Part shown: positions 1 to 12,361 of the stretch, one piece after another | Layout: each line of letters opens with the position of its first letter | Numbering within the stretch: the stretch's first letter is position 1 | Assembly (NCBI GenBank): GCA_011316305.1 | Contig: SAUG01000129.1 | Coordinates: forward strand, 1 to 55,098 | Direction: 5' to 3' | Source of the DNA: Rusavskia elegans | Taxonomy: Eukaryota > Ascomycota > Lecanoromycetes > Teloschistales > Teloschistaceae | DNA length: 55,098 nt | Notes under the pieces: generated by a model | What the model was told of the DNA's origin: nothing | What the model saw: only the letters and a program-made list of their open reading frames with translations | The model's database searches: none | Position numbers and translations under genes: made by a program

Positions 1-1550
1 AGTTTTAAAAAGGTCGCCAGCTAGTACGCTAGCTACTATAGTTAAAAGCTTTACTCGGTCGATTAGAGTAAAGAGATATAGAAAGGTCGGATAGTACGTT
101 TTAAAGGCGATAATAAAGAAATTTTTATTGAAGTTGAAATAGATTGTATTAATTATATTAAAATAGTCGATATCCGCGAAGGTAAACATAGTTATTATAG
201 ATATCGATGATACCGTCTAGTTTTATTTACAGCTATAGCTATTACGTGAATATATACGTATATAAGAAATTTTAAATTTATATTACTAGTAAAAGAAAAA
301 AATGAAAAAAAAAGCGATAACTACGAGATATATTTATCTATAAAAATTTCTACGTTATCTAAAATACTAGTCAAACGATATATTATATTACTAAATAAAT
401 TTTAATTGAAATTCTAAGAAACTGTTATTTAAATTAATTAAATTAGAATATAAATTCTATTATCGTATATTCGATACTGGTATATTAATATTTAGTTTGT
501 TCAACGAATCATTGATTTACCGGATACTAAAACCAAAACCAAATTAATAAAATAATATTCGATTGATTATCGAATTGGTAAAAAATTTAATATTGATATA
601 CTAATTTTAAATCTAGAGAAAAAAATATATACTTTAAATTAGTTAATTAATGGTTTCTTCGATCAGTACGACGTCGATAAAAAAAATTTCCGTTGATATA
701 ATTTTAGATAATCAAGTTTGTAAAAGTGTTTTCTGTATATTATATATAAATCGATTATTTTAGATCGATTATCCGTAGTAATACTATTTCGATTACTATT
801 AGAAATTCAATAAAAATATCTCCGATCTATTTACAGCTTTTTTATAGCGTATTTATAAATCGTATAAATCGTTTAAAAGATTTTGACGCGATAGAACTTT
901 TCAACGGCTGAAAGATTTTATCGGCAAGCCAAAAGACGTACGATAGTAAATTATTAATTAATCTTGCTATTTATGATATTCAAATCGTAATTAATAGAAG
1001 GTAACTATAATAGATTTGATCTAAAATTCTATTTCTATTTTCCAAATAATATTATATTCGATTTTATTTCGAAATCGAACGTCGGTTTCGTTCGTTTTTA
1101 ACGTTTTTAGAATTTATTTTTGCGATTAAAAATAATTAACTTTATTACTACTATAAAATATTCTACCGCCGAATCAAAAGACGTACGTTAATTAAAAACT
1201 GATTAAAATTATATATTCATCACTATTTTTTAATAATAGACCAAAAACAGTTGTTATAAATTTGATATAAATTTTTTTTAAAAATGATTTCTTTTCTATC
1301 TCGATCGGTCATTTTCGGAATCGAACGTTCGTTTAATTAATTATTTAAATCTTTAGAGCTAAATATAGCGATTAAATAAAATTTATTAATTTCATTGCTA
1401 TCTTTTTATAAAAGATTTTTACTATAGAGTAAAAGACGAACGCTAATTGATTACTGGTTAGTATTATCATTTATTATCAGATATCTGTTTGTATTCGAAT
1501 ATACTAACTAAATTGGCGAAAACAATTCTATTTGAATATACTTTTACGTC
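1..1550. repeat. AT-rich RIP-decayed block
   Basis: No credible coding sequence is visible here. Both strands are full of stops and CA/TG dinucleotides are scarce next to TA, the expected product of repeat-induced point mutation on an old repeat. Composition changes sharply near 1550, where the normal-GC MFS transporter region begins. A degenerate motif close to aaaagacgtacg recurs at about 945, 1170 and 1430, so part of the block is a decayed tandem array. I cannot tell which transposon family it came from. Confidence 0.8.
945..1450. repeat. degenerate tandem repeat, unit about 230-260 bp
   Basis: The string aaaagacgtacg (or aaaagacgaacg) occurs at roughly 945, 1172 and 1433. A second shared string, atcgaacgt followed by cggtttcg or tcgtttaa, occurs at about 1075 and 1322, and a third, gcgattaaa, at about 1120 and 1368. 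Order and spacing are kept, so three diverged copies of one unit seem to lie head to tail. Confidence 0.5.
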
Positions 1551-1646
1551 TTTAACTCCAGGAGTCTCTATTAGGTTTGATTGACGAAAAGAAGCAGTCT
1601 TGGCACCCAACCTTTCCAGATGACGTCAGCCAAGAACGTCCATATA

Positions 1647-3421
1647 TTAACTCGCATGCGGCTCGGGACATGACGTTGCTGGGGCCTCTCCTTTGTTTAA
1701 TCTTGGCAGGGGTGACGCCTCCTCGTCGATATCTAATTGTTCGCCGTCCTCGGTCGCCATCAACCCAGCTGGCGAGAGTTGGCGCAGTTTGGGACCTTTC
1801 CAGATTAGAAGCCCTATCAAAGTGGCCGCAAATACGTCCAAGAATGCCGCAGTCCCGAATACCCAGCCTGCGCCAACCTCTGCTTCCCAGTCGCTGACAA
1901 AGAACCCAAGTGCAATGGAGAAACCGAGCCGATACATATTCATGGTTATGGCTGCTTCGTTCGCGGAGTGGAGGAAGCATTCGGTCACGTAGTTGATACA
2001 TATCGGTACAGACAGACTGGCAGCAAAGACGACTAGGAATAGACCAAGGGCAAGCACCATGTAGTGCGTGTGGTATTGGAGCCCGGCGCCGAAAATCCCT
2101 AATCCTATGGGTGATATCAGGCACGGCAGGACCAGGTTCCAAAGACGGTATTCGGGGCGCCAATGACCGTTTCCGAAGCGCCTGCAGGCCCATAGTGGCA
2201 CTTTGTCGCCTAGGATCCATCCTGCCGCTTGAGCAACAAAGATACCAACCCAGGCGTTGAAGGTAACTGGAGACAATGCTAGTACTCTGGAATCAAAATA
2301 GGCAAGAGGCAAGACCACCCACAAGCAGCGTTCCTTGTTGGAGAGAAACCATAACCCCCTTCAGTACCGGGTTCCTGAAGAAATATAGTGAGGAGTATAT
2401 TGAGCATAATCGAGAAGCCGAATACAATGAATGTATATGCGCCCGTGATGATGACAATAGGGGATGTGCCAATCACAAATGGCGTAACGAAGGCAGTCAT
2501 CTGGCATGATACACTAAGCAAGTACAAGGTCAACGAGGGCCAAGCACTTACCATCTCTCGGTAATTAGTGGAGGCGACAACTTTGGTGCCTGGGAGAAAG
2601 GTAGATATCCTCTTCTGAACCGGTGTCTGTGGCTTCACTAGACGTGCCTGATCCGCTTGACCTCGGGGGAAACTGGTCTCTTCCAGAAATAATAAAACAA
2701 GCAATACTGCGAGGCCGACTGGCGCAATCGTCCACCAAAAGACCCATGGCCAAGCTTTGTTCTGGACAACAAAGCCACCGATAGTTGGTCCGGCGACAAC
2801 TCCGCCGAGAAAGCTCAACTCGTAGCTGACAAAAGCTTTGCCGCGCTGGTGAAGAAAGAACATATCAGTAATGTAAGACGGACCGAAAATTGTCGGCATG
2901 GCAGCGAACATCCCAGCAAAGAGCCTAGATATCATGAACGGAATGTACTGATCCTCCCGGGTCATCTTGGCTGCCCATACTTGGCATGCTATAACTGCGA
3001 TCAAACACCAAAGGATGATAGACGACCTGCCAACCACGCGAGCAAGAGGCGTCAACACGAGTGGACCGGTGAAGAGGCCTGCAATGGAGACTGTGACAGT
3101 GTAGGACAAGTCGGTAACGGATCGATGGTACGTGGGCGCTTGCAAAACGTATGCGAGTTGATGTGAGGTTGGGGTGAGTGTTGCAGCGAATGCGGATGCA
3201 CAGATGACAGCTAACATGCTATACTTCTTTCTCAATGCCCAATTCTAGGATCAGAATGCAATCTTGATCAGCATGCCCTTAGGCTCAATTCTGGAGCAAC
3301 CCGGCTACTCGGAAAAGACGCGATCAATGTTGTGACGTACAAGTGGATCCTTTGGGTCATCACTGGGCTTCGGAATCAGCACACTTGTTCCGCTTAAGTG
3401 GTCATGCATCCAGTTGTTCAT
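1647..3421 (-). CDS. MFS transporter, DHA1/polyamine-type (523 aa)
   Basis: A major facilitator with about 12 membrane spans, likely a plasma-membrane drug, polyamine or metabolite/H+ antiporter. Exons by descending coordinate: 3341-3421, 2552-3244, 2323-2500 and 1647-2266; introns are 96, 51 and 56 bp. The splices rebuild family patterns: PSDDPKDPL joined to NWALRKKY after a GTACGT donor, YREM joined to MTAFVTPF after GTAAGT, and FSPTRNAA joined to FTFNAWVGI. Start is the ATG at 3421; a TGA lies upstream in frame, and the short acidic N-terminus before DPxDPLNW is typical. Family landmarks include YGFSP, LPLW-like VPLWACRRF and the late span with GWVFGTAAF. The frame is open throughout and no lesion is seen. 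The next gene, the PTH11-like protein, is divergent. The substrate cannot be read from sequence. Confidence 0.93.
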
Positions 3422-4156
3422 GCGAGGCGATTTTGTGGCAAGAGTGAGGCCGCTACCCTTACTGTGATTCTGCAAGTGAAGACTTCAAGATTGGGGAGAA
3501 AAAAAGGGAGTTTGGGCGAGTCGATCCCAAGAAAGATGGGGTAAGTCGGGCCCAAGTCTCAAAAGAGCCGCATGCGCATCCTCTGACCGCATGATGCATC
3601 TAGGCAGCAGTCGGATCAACCATTGAATTTCGACGCATCTCGCAAGGTCACACCATCACGGGGCGGAGTTGCTGTACCCCAGGGGCTAAGCTGCATGAGT
3701 GGCAGTAGCCACATGAAGCTGTGACTAGCTGACTGTGATGACTTGGTGTGTCAGACTCGATCGTGCCTCGAAAGCCAGGCCACCGGAAAACACTTCCTGC
3801 TCCCTTGCCGGCTACAGCTCTGCCTTTTGATTTGCCGAAAAGGCTGTGTAACATCAGCCGCGTAATCCCGGGCGCGAAACCCATCTGCATATGCCGCCAA
3901 AGCTTGCCCAAACAGATGATTCATCGACGCTTTGTGCGTCAGACCACACTTCCCTTCAGGCAACAAGGCAACCTTGCATGTATTTGATGCCTGTGTACTT
4001 GCAAAGTCTTTTCAGGTGTAATTTACTCCGTGACTGGTACCGTATGAGTAAACTACATTACGACATAGAACGTCGACAATAAGAGAGAAAGAGAATGGAA
4101 GCTCTAGTTATTATCCTCGCATCTAACCTCTCCCCGTCGGTTCAGTACTGAACGCC
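3422..4156. promoter_or_regulatory. divergent intergenic region between MFS and PTH11-like genes
   Basis: This 735-bp stretch separates two head-to-head genes and must hold both promoters. It has normal GC. Short open frames exist on both strands but none shows a family pattern or a splice partner. I see no specific regulatory motif that I would name. Confidence 0.5.
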
Positions 4157-5484
4157 ATGATAGCCTCTTCGAGCCACGCTCCACCCAATGAGACCCGTGG
4201 GCCGCAAGTCCTTGCTATAGTATGGCTTACCCAGACTCTCGCCATAATTGCAGTTGTCTTGAGGATTTGGGTCCGGACGAAAGCTGGCTCGGTCGGCGGA
4301 GATGACTATTCGATAAGTTTGGGAATGGTATGGATTCTTTATTCATTCGAGGATCGTTGATCTGACACGGGTCGCTCTGCAATAGCTGTCCTGCCTCTTC
4401 GGCTCCGTGTGTAACTCCGTGCAAGTTCATTACGGCTTCGGACGGCACATTCGATACCTGAACGGCAAAGCCTCTCAGGTCACCAAATGGACCACCATCG
4501 CAATCATTGTCAGCTATATCTCCATCTTCTTCGTCAAGCTCTCGGTCGCGTTGTTCGTCCTTCGGGTCATCAAAGGAGTTCACCGCAATACCCGGATTAT
4601 AGTCTACTGCCTTATCACCATCTTAACTTTGTCTACTATTGCTGCTGTCATTGCCGCATCAATCGAGTGCATTCCCCTCAATAAACTTTGGGAACCACAT
4701 ATCAGAGGAACTTGCTACACGGACAAGGTCTCCGTTAAGGTCACGCGAGTCTTTGGAGGTGATACATACGCTATTGGACTGAATAAGATTTGCATGAAGC
4801 TGATTTGTGAGAAGCTTTCGGCGCTGCAACAGACCTACTCTGCGTCATAATACCAACCGCCGTAATATATAGACTCCAGATGAGTAAAAACGCAAAGCAC
4901 GGGCTTTATATGATACTAGCTTTAGGTTTAATGTTCGGCTCCGCCCCAGTTTCGGAGCTCAGCGACTAACACATATGATAGACCCTCGGCCTGCGCCATT
5001 GGCAAGAGTGTGACAGCCAAGTTTGCCTCCGAGGACGTTACTTGTGAGCAGATGATTCACAGAGCAACAGAGTAATAGCAATACTGACCCTATGTGCGGC
5101 TGGCAGGGGATCAAGTACCTTCGGAGATCTGGACGGTGTAAGCACTCTAATTAGCGCTTTAAGATCACAGCTCATACTTCTGACAGTGTCGAAGCCAATT
5201 TCGGCTGTTTTGTGGCGTCCTTACCAGTTCTGCGATCAATAATCACTGCAGCCGCCCAGCTCGCGACGAGTCATATTCCATGGAAGCGTTCCAGCTTTGG
5301 CCATACAGTGATACCAGACGATGACCGGAGAGACTTCAGACTAGTCCACTCCAATCCAGCGGTCAATGCTGACAGAGGCGGACTGATCCCTATGGGGAAC
5401 GTCAAAGTTTTGAGACAACAGGCAACTTCGCGTGTTGAAGCTGGTCATCCCGAGGAGAATACATCGGCTCGGTCAGTAGTGTAG
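4157..5484 (+). CDS. PTH11-like rhodopsin-fold membrane protein
   Basis: A seven-span fungal integral membrane protein of the rhodopsin-domain (PTH11-like) group, which includes surface-sensing receptors. Exons: 4157-4327, 4386-4758, 4815 to about 4925, about 4982-5043, 5107-5137 and 5187-5484. Landmarks in order: VGGDDYSI after the first span, VHYGFGRHI, the loop LWEPHIRGTCY, AATDLLCVIIPT, YRLQMSKNAK, SACAIGKSVTAK, and DVTWDQVPSEIWTVVEANFG. The five-part splice pattern with 49-63 bp introns restores each motif. The exon 3 to exon 4 junction (4925-4982) is one base out of phase with every canonical GT/AG pair I could find, so there is either a frameshift or an unusual splice there. The tail after the last span is hydrophilic. 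Membership is sure; intactness is not. Confidence 0.78.
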
Positions 5485-5722
5485 CAGCGAACAATCGTAC
5501 TATTTCTTGCCAGAATATGACGGGTTTACTACAGGCGCCTCAGTTCTACCATTTCTCATTTGGAGCTAATGAATTAGCATTGGTAACATGGGCAAAGTCA
5601 CAGCAAGTACGACTCAAGAGGAATTGGCATCCGCATTGGGGCAAGCTATTGAAGAAGTAACGACTATTGCAATAAACCCTTCCGAGGATGCGCTCTTGCC
5701 TTTGACTCACAATGTTGTGCTT

Positions 5723-6830
5723 TCATGCTGGTTTTCGCCCTACAGCTATGAGTCTATCTATACTCCAAGCAGCCCCTTGACCGCTTTCCGCGGAGGCCTT
5801 CGAAAGTCTGGACCGGAGCTCCGAGATCTCTCCCTGCGTAGCCTTTTGTTGACCCTCTAGCACATCAATTAGCTCTTCGTAGACCAGAAGAGAAACATCC
5901 ATGTGGAAGCAGAGCTGGCTGCTCTTCGGAGTGATGTGCTCGAAGCAAACGTCTTCCAATCCGGCATCTTTGAACGTCTGACCTAGGCTTTGTGGCCAGC
6001 TGTGCAGACCTAGTTAGACCGTAAAGCAGTGCGAGACAATGATCTGCGGAACTCACGAAGGACTAGACGTGTCCACGAAATTGGCTATACGATTCCGTAA
6101 GCCCTCCATTTCGACAATGGAGCTCTCGGAATCTACAGTGACCGCTTTGCGATGTCGAAGATCAAATTCGCCCCACTGGATATAGCCGCCAGGTTCTTCG
6201 GACCGGTGAGTCAGTATTTATTGGCAGGACGAAGAAGCTCATTGTTGCATTCCGAAAGGGGCAGAATAGATTGGGCGTACTTAGCATCCTCAGCATGTTG
6301 GCCAAAACTCGCGCGAGGTCATCTTGTTTGACGACCAATGTGAAGTGGCGCACATGAATGATATCGTACTTCTCTGCAAGATGTTCTGGTGGCTCTTCGA
6401 AGATGTCGTACTGGCGGAACGTAACGTTGGGGGGGAGCCAAGCTGCTCTTGGAGTCTGATCGAGGCTGATGTCCAGTCCATCAAGTTGTGTTGCCTCGGG
6501 ATGATGGCGAGCAAGGTCAAGCAACCATATCCTGGTCAACGTTGATTCAGTATATGAGGAAATCCGCATCTGGTCTCATCATGCTCACCCTGTTCCAGTG
6601 CCCACATCGGCCACCTTAAGCTGACGATATGTTGCGATAGGAACCGACGGATGGATTAGATGATCATGGACGTCGGCCAGCCAAAGGAAATGCTGTAGGT
6701 TGAGTCTAGAGGTAGGTTGAGCAACGAATATACATTGGGACGGATGGCGTGAGGAATCAAACCTTGCGGAGCCGGCATAGGAACGTTTTAGTCGATAGTT
6801 ATTCGTGTCGTGTGCGGTGGGGGTAGCCAT
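5723..6830 (-). CDS. SAM-dependent class I methyltransferase (283 aa)
   Basis: A small-molecule methyltransferase of the large fungal UMTA/LaeA-like group. Exons by descending coordinate: 6763-6830, 6589-6705, 6281-6531, 6057-6195 and 5723-5999; introns are 57, 57, 85 and 57 bp, all GT/AG. The exons sum to 852 nt. Motif I, VADVGTGTGIWLLDLA, spans the second junction. Then come the acidic loop LDGLDISLDQ, motif YDIIHVRHF, and KPGGYIQWGEF, rebuilt across the third intron. The C-terminal part ends SIDRLIAVGRKPA. The start ATG at 6830 gives a short hydrophilic leader; an upstream in-frame codon exists but adds sequence with no family match. It converges tail to tail with the PTH11-like gene (239 bp apart). 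No lesion is visible. The acceptor substrate is unknown; a role in secondary metabolism is inferred from neighbours. Confidence 0.9.
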
Positions 6831-6932
6831 TTTTCGATAAAGAGGAACTTCGAGCAAACGAGTCTGGAGTAGAATGGCTGGCAAGTTATGTGGGGCTCTG
6901 CTCAACTGTGGGGTACGTACCATTGCGTGTCA

Positions 6933-7370
6933 TTACGTACTGTTTGGAAATATACCAAGCTGAAACATTGTGCTAGCACTTCTCTCGACTACCTCGGCAT
7001 GCACTTGAACTGTGCCACCTGACCGGCATTCGTACGATAGGCAAACTTGAATCCACAGGTTTTCCACCACTCCGATATTTGAGAATCCGATTCGGAAGTC
7101 TTCTCCGAACAAGCTTTGTTTGGAGCGTCTATAACCCTGCTCGTCGATCACTGCATATCGAATGCCGTACCGCATGCATTCGTCGGCGAAGTAGTCAGGC
7201 TAATGATAAGCTCATCCAGCCTCGGTCGACTCATCATCGCAACAATCATCCCTGGTATGTGGTGACCAGTCAAGCCCACTCCAAATACTAGCCCATGCAG
7301 CCTGCCTTGCCTAACCTCTGGGATAAGTGCACTGGCACCGCATGGGAAGTCCACTCTCACCAAAGTGTGG
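6933..7370 (-). pseudogene. unidentified coding remnant
   Basis: Two minus-strand frames read as protein-like sequence one after the other: a frame from about 7363 down to 7205 (containing VRVDFPCGASALIPE and RPRLDELIIS) and a frame from about 7195 to 6933 (containing YFADECMRYGIRYAVIDE). They join naturally only by a change of frame near 7200, and I see no intron that does this. I do not recognise the family. It may be a decayed gene or the broken end of one. Confidence 0.3.
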
Positions 7371-7914
7371 TTACCAAGTATCAGCTTAACTTCTAGCGCT
7401 CATTCCATCCAACTCGTTGATCCCCGAGTTCTGTGCACTGTCTATGTCTTTGAATCCCGTGCACGAACAGTGAAGAAAGCCCGCTAAGTTTGGCCTTCGA
7501 CTTTGACCTTGTGCAAGCTTATGTTCCAGCACTGATGTGAGTAGGTAACCCGAGGGCTTGCCTAGTTGATACAGCGCTATCGAGCATGCTCAACAACGCA
7601 GACACCGACAAAGTGCATTGAGCGCCTACAGTTGGAGCAGTTGCGATCATTCTACCAATGCGATGCAATCGATGAGAGGCGTGGTGTGTAGCCATTTCTG
7701 GATGCGCATCATTATTGTGTAACGATTGCCTGTAATTGCCAGATGTCCTCTTTGCACTTCAGGCGATCCGCATTCTCAAAGATTGGAAGATAACTCTGCT
7801 CAAGCGGTACCCACCAGCCCCAGTGTCTGTAACTCGATCCCAACCACTCGTAGCACCGTCTCCGTCAGTTTTGAAGAATATTGACAGTCTTCTGCTGCAA
7901 CCTCTGAGTGAGAG
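7371..7914. other. non-coding spacer before AT block
   Basis: Normal-GC sequence with no gene that I can support. Composition drops abruptly to AT-rich just after 7910. Confidence 0.5.
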
Positions 7915-9343
7915 GATATTTAGGATAGAGTCTAAATTTTTCTATATAGATATAATTTTATTTTTATTATCGTTAGCGCTGTCCGAATATTGTATAGCTT
8001 TCAACGGCTTTTTATAAAACCTTTATTATACGATAGATGGATTCTAGTTTAATATAAAGTTTTTCTATATAATCTATAACTATTTTTATAAATTTTTAAT
8101 TTCGGAAATGGAATACTATATATTTTCTATATAATTAATTCAAAAATCATCTATTTATTCGTTTATTTACGATTTCTACTATGGTTTTTATTATTTTTAT
8201 AGTATTTTTTCTACTATTAGCTATATTTTCTATAGCGTCTTTCGGTTCTAGAATTTCTAATATTTATTTAAAAAAAGATTTCTATTTATTTTTTAAATTT
8301 AAAGATCAAAAGAATTAAAATTCCAGTTAAATAATATAGCTAGATAACAAAATAGCCGGAAATGTTTTTTAAAACGTAATTTTCGTTATTATCATTCTAA
8401 AAATTTTTATTTCTAGATAAACTAATATTTTAAATGGAAATACTTTCGTAAATAGATTTTATAAACTTTATTTCGATAGTCGTAAATTAAGCCGCTAATA
8501 ATAATTAAAATCAATTTCAGGTTAGTTATTTAATTTATACGAACTTTCAAAGATATCAACTTTTTAACTTTTTTTTAATCGTTCGAATGGTTAAATATTT
8601 TAGAACGAGAGGCGGAGAAATTATAGAAAGATATATTTAAAATTGGAACAATTAGTTTATAATAATAATCAAATAGATTTAAAGAGATTTTTACAAATAA
8701 AATAAATATAGATTATTTTTCAATTTATAAAACCGATACTATTAATATTGTATTCAAAGTTTATTTCCTATAATAAAATATAAAGAATATTTTATTTTAT
8801 TTTATGTACGAATATTTCCAGACTTTTATAATTTTATTTAAATTTTTGTATTTTCGATTTAACGATCGAACTAGTTAGTATTCGAAATTATATAAATTTT
8901 ACAGTCTATTTCTATAGTTTATAACTTTTGAAATTTTCTAAATGGTTCAAAATTGTAATTATTTAATAAGTATCGATTAGAAATTGAATATTAAATAGTA
9001 TTTTACTAATCAAATTAACTATAGTATTTTATTTAAAAAGAAATAGCAAAGTTAAAACAAAGATTTATCGGTATAATATATTCAATTTAAATAATAAAAC
9101 TCGCTATATAAAACAAAAATCGAAGAAATTATTACTATTATATCTTTCAACCAATTTCTTTTCTAATTCGATTTTATTAAAATTTTAACTATAATAAAAT
9201 AAAAAGTATCGAATATCGATTTTGTTTTTAAATTTTCTATACGATTGAATTTTCGAACTTTTTATTTCAATCTTTTACGATTTAATATGGCCACTAGAGA
9301 TACTAATCGATGAAAATACGTAATTATTTAAAAGTCTTTTTTT

Positions 9344-9712
9344 TAGACTGGCTGTCGGGTCGAGTTTCGAACCCGAATTAGCTAATCCGACCCGACCGGA
9401 TTTCGAATCTTAAATTATAACCCGACCCGACCCGCTAAAACTAGATCTTAGCGCTAAATTCAAGTATAAAAGTATAAAGCTAATATAACTTTTATACGGA
9501 TTTACTAAAAAAATTCTAATTTATTAACTACGCCAGTTGGAGAGATTCTAATTCGAGGAAATATATTATCTGAATAAATTACCTTTAAAGATATAATAAA
9601 AAAATATTATATTAAATATATTATATAATCGAGTCGGATCCGAATCGGATTACTAAAATCGGGTCGGATATCCGACGGTTCGATAGAAACCCGATCCGAA
9701 TCGGCCAGTCTA
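9344..9712. mobile_element. MITE-like inverted-repeat element, copy 1 (369 bp)
   Basis: Begins TAGACTGGCTGTCGGGTCGA and ends with the inverse ...CGGCCAGTCTA, so the two ends are inverted repeats with TA at each terminus, as in Tc1/mariner-type miniature elements. The interior carries repeated GGGTCGGAT/GACCCGACC strings near both ends and an AT-rich core. The second copy at 10073-10537 shares ends and core order. It has no coding capacity. Confidence 0.75.
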
Positions 9713-10072
9713 CTTTTTTTTAATAGAAAATCTTTTTAAAATTCCCGTAGAAATTATATTCAAATTAAAACCACTATTTATTAGAATTTCGATTAATTTA
9801 TATTTCTATTTAAACGATTGGATTAAAGAATTAACAATACGAAGATTTTAGTTAAAAATTATATATAAAATCGATTTTGTCGATAATAGAAAAATTTATT
9901 TTTTTTAGTTTTTGAAGATTCGAATCTTCGATCCGTTACTTTCGTTTTTAATTTTTAATTTCGAAGAACTTTGAATCCGTCGAAATTGAATTTACTAAAT
10001 CAAATAGTTCTATTAGCTATATTATTCAAGCCGAATCATTAAAAACGATATTTTTAAATTCGTTGTTATAAA

Positions 10073-10537
10073 TAGACTGGCCGTCGGGTCGAATTTCGAA
10101 TCCGGGTTAACTAATTCGATCCGATTCGAATCGGATTAGACTAAAATATAATCCGAACCGACCGAATTTCGGATTTTAAATTATAACCCGATCAAATCTA
10201 CGATAACTAGATTTTAGAATTAAACTCTAGTATAAAAGTATAAAGCTAGTAATACCTTTATACGAATTTACTAAAAAAATACTAGTTAATTAACTACGGT
10301 AGCTAGAGAGATTTTAACTCGAGGAAATATAATATCTAAATATATTATCTTTATTAGAATAACAGAATAATATTATATTAAATATAATATATAATCGGGT
10401 CGGATCCGGATCGAATTATTAAATAATCCGATTCGGATTCGACCCGCTAAAACTTAGGTCAAACCCGGGTCGGATTATTAAAATCAAGTCGAATATCTAA
10501 TAGTTCGACGAGAATCCGATCCGAATCGGCCAGTCTA
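10073..10537. mobile_element. MITE-like inverted-repeat element, copy 2 (465 bp)
   Basis: Begins TAGACTGGCCGTCGGGTCGA and ends ...CGGCCAGTCTA, in the same orientation as copy 1. The core strings (aagtataaagct, ggagagattttaactcgagg) occur in the same order as in copy 1. This copy is about 95 bp longer, with extra GC-rich repeats near each end. It lies 360 bp after copy 1. No coding capacity. Confidence 0.75.
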
Positions 10538-11500
10538 GTTATAAATACAAATAGCGTACTTTTAAAAACGCGATAATATTTAGTATAGCACGGGATTTTC
10601 TATTACGTTTTAATAGATAAAATTATATAAAAAGATTTAAATATTAGTACCAAAGAGTTCTAACTAGTATTAGTAGATATATAAATTGAAAAAAGTTAAT
10701 TTAATAGTAATAGTAAATAAATATTTAAAAATATAGACTAGTTTATTTGTTTTTAGAAATAAATATTTTAAATACTAGAAAATCTTATTATTTATATAGA
10801 TTTTATATTCGACGCTTTTATATTTCGTTTTTGTTATAAATTATTTGAACTGTCTGTAATTTATATAGAATTCAATAGATATGGAAATCCTGGCCAATAG
10901 TACTATACGCTGACTAAACCTCGTCAACCGCGGCTTATTGATCCTGCGGGATTTGATATCTAATTAGATCTAACGTTCAGCTTTATTCGTTTATTTATAG
11001 AAAAACTTTCTATCTATATAGAAATATCAAACTATTATTATCATTTTAGATCGATTTATAAAAGTATTTAAGTTATTAGTTTCTATTATTTACTATTCTA
11101 GTAATTAAAACTAATTTATTTCTATTTAAATCGAATTAATTATCTATTGTATTTTAAATTTATAGATATATTTATAAAACGAAATTTTCTTTTAAAAACG
11201 ACTATCCGGTAGTTATTATAATATTCGTCTACGCTTTTATTAAATCTATAATAGTTAATAAATTTATCAAAACTTTAAAGTATTAGAAATTCGCTTTTTT
11301 ACAAAGAAGTTGAATATAGTTTATAGATAGATACTAATATAGGTCAATTAAAGTCGCAGAATTTTAGAAAAAAGTAAAATATATTAAAATTTCTAAATTA
11401 AAGAATCTATAGAATAGAATCGAAATTATTTATATATATTTCATTTACCTTCTAATTTAATTAGAGTTCTTCTAATATAGTTTAGCTTCTGGCGGATGCT

Positions 11501-12361
11501 TTATGAAACTACATTATACGATAGATAGATTTTACTTCAATCAATAATCCCTCTCCACATAATCCATTACCCCATTCATGAGGTTTGCCTGGAATGATGT
11601 GCCACACTGGCACAGAGCCCACATTTGCGGTGACTGCATGATGTTGGTCTTCTCGGGGTTCGGGTGTCTTCCGGAAGAGCACAGAAATGGAATTCTTGTG
11701 TGCGGCGCGGATCTCCAAAGAAAGCATTGATGAGACGCACTAATTGGCGCTCCAGTGATCTGCATTCGGATCCTCTAATGGATCTGGCTTTGCTTCTGAT
11801 TGAGATGACAAGCTTGCTGGACATGATCTGGCAAAAGTGAACAAGAAGCCAATAACAGCGGGAAATCATATGACATCCACCTTCCAAAGGATTGCCGCAA
11901 GATGGACAGCGGGCAAAGATTTCCATTCATCATCAGTCACGAATAGCTTCAGATCGATTGTGGGTGGTTAAGCGGAGAAATCACTTCATCTCATGTTCAA
12001 CCCTGCGGATGCCGATCTGAATTCGTGAACGGTTATTGGCTGGAATGAAACTTCTGGAGGCATGGTTTGGATCTTAACTTGACTAAGGCTTTTCAGAAGG
12101 CACTGCTGCTCGCTCGTTGCCTACAGGAACCGTCGCGGGCGGTTCCTGTCTCGGGGCCCAGTCGTTTCGGATTATGTCGACAACAGGCCACCAAGTCGTT
12201 GCCTTAAAACGTCATCCAGACGTAAACGTACATGGATTGCGGCCCGTAAGTGCCTCTAAGATCACACAACTTGGTACGTGAAATGATATATAACACAAGC
12301 CTTTGTCTCTACAGATGTTGCCACCAGTGTGTCGATTTTACCCCCCATTTGAATCCTTGCA
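11501..12361. other. non-coding region upstream of P450
   Basis: Normal-GC sequence. A 116-codon minus-strand frame (11576-11926) with a CPSCGNP motif is open, but no family match or partner exon was found. The part at 11490-11600 resembles 8003-8110, so it may be the surviving member of a duplicate. The P450 promoter should lie in the right-hand 300 bp. Confidence 0.4.

Larger units (their letters stand above)
7915..11500. repeat. AT-rich RIP-decayed block with nested elements
   Basis: About 3.6 kb with no open frame of coding quality and strong depletion of CA/TG in favour of TA. It separates the methyltransferase group from the P450 group. Inside lie two related inverted-repeat elements (9344-9712 and 10073-10537). 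A short GC-normal island is at about 10883-10960. The left edge (8003-8110) resembles the unmutated sequence just beyond the right edge (11490-11600), as if one duplicate had been mutated and the other had not. Confidence 0.8.

Noticed and set aside
2279..2324. Frameshift in the MFS transporter
   Set aside because: A canonical 56-bp intron (2267-2322) explains the change of frame and restores NAAFTFNAW.
9350..9420. tRNA-like GTTTCGAACCC string
   Set aside because: It belongs to the GACCC-rich end of the miniature element; no cloverleaf can be formed around it.
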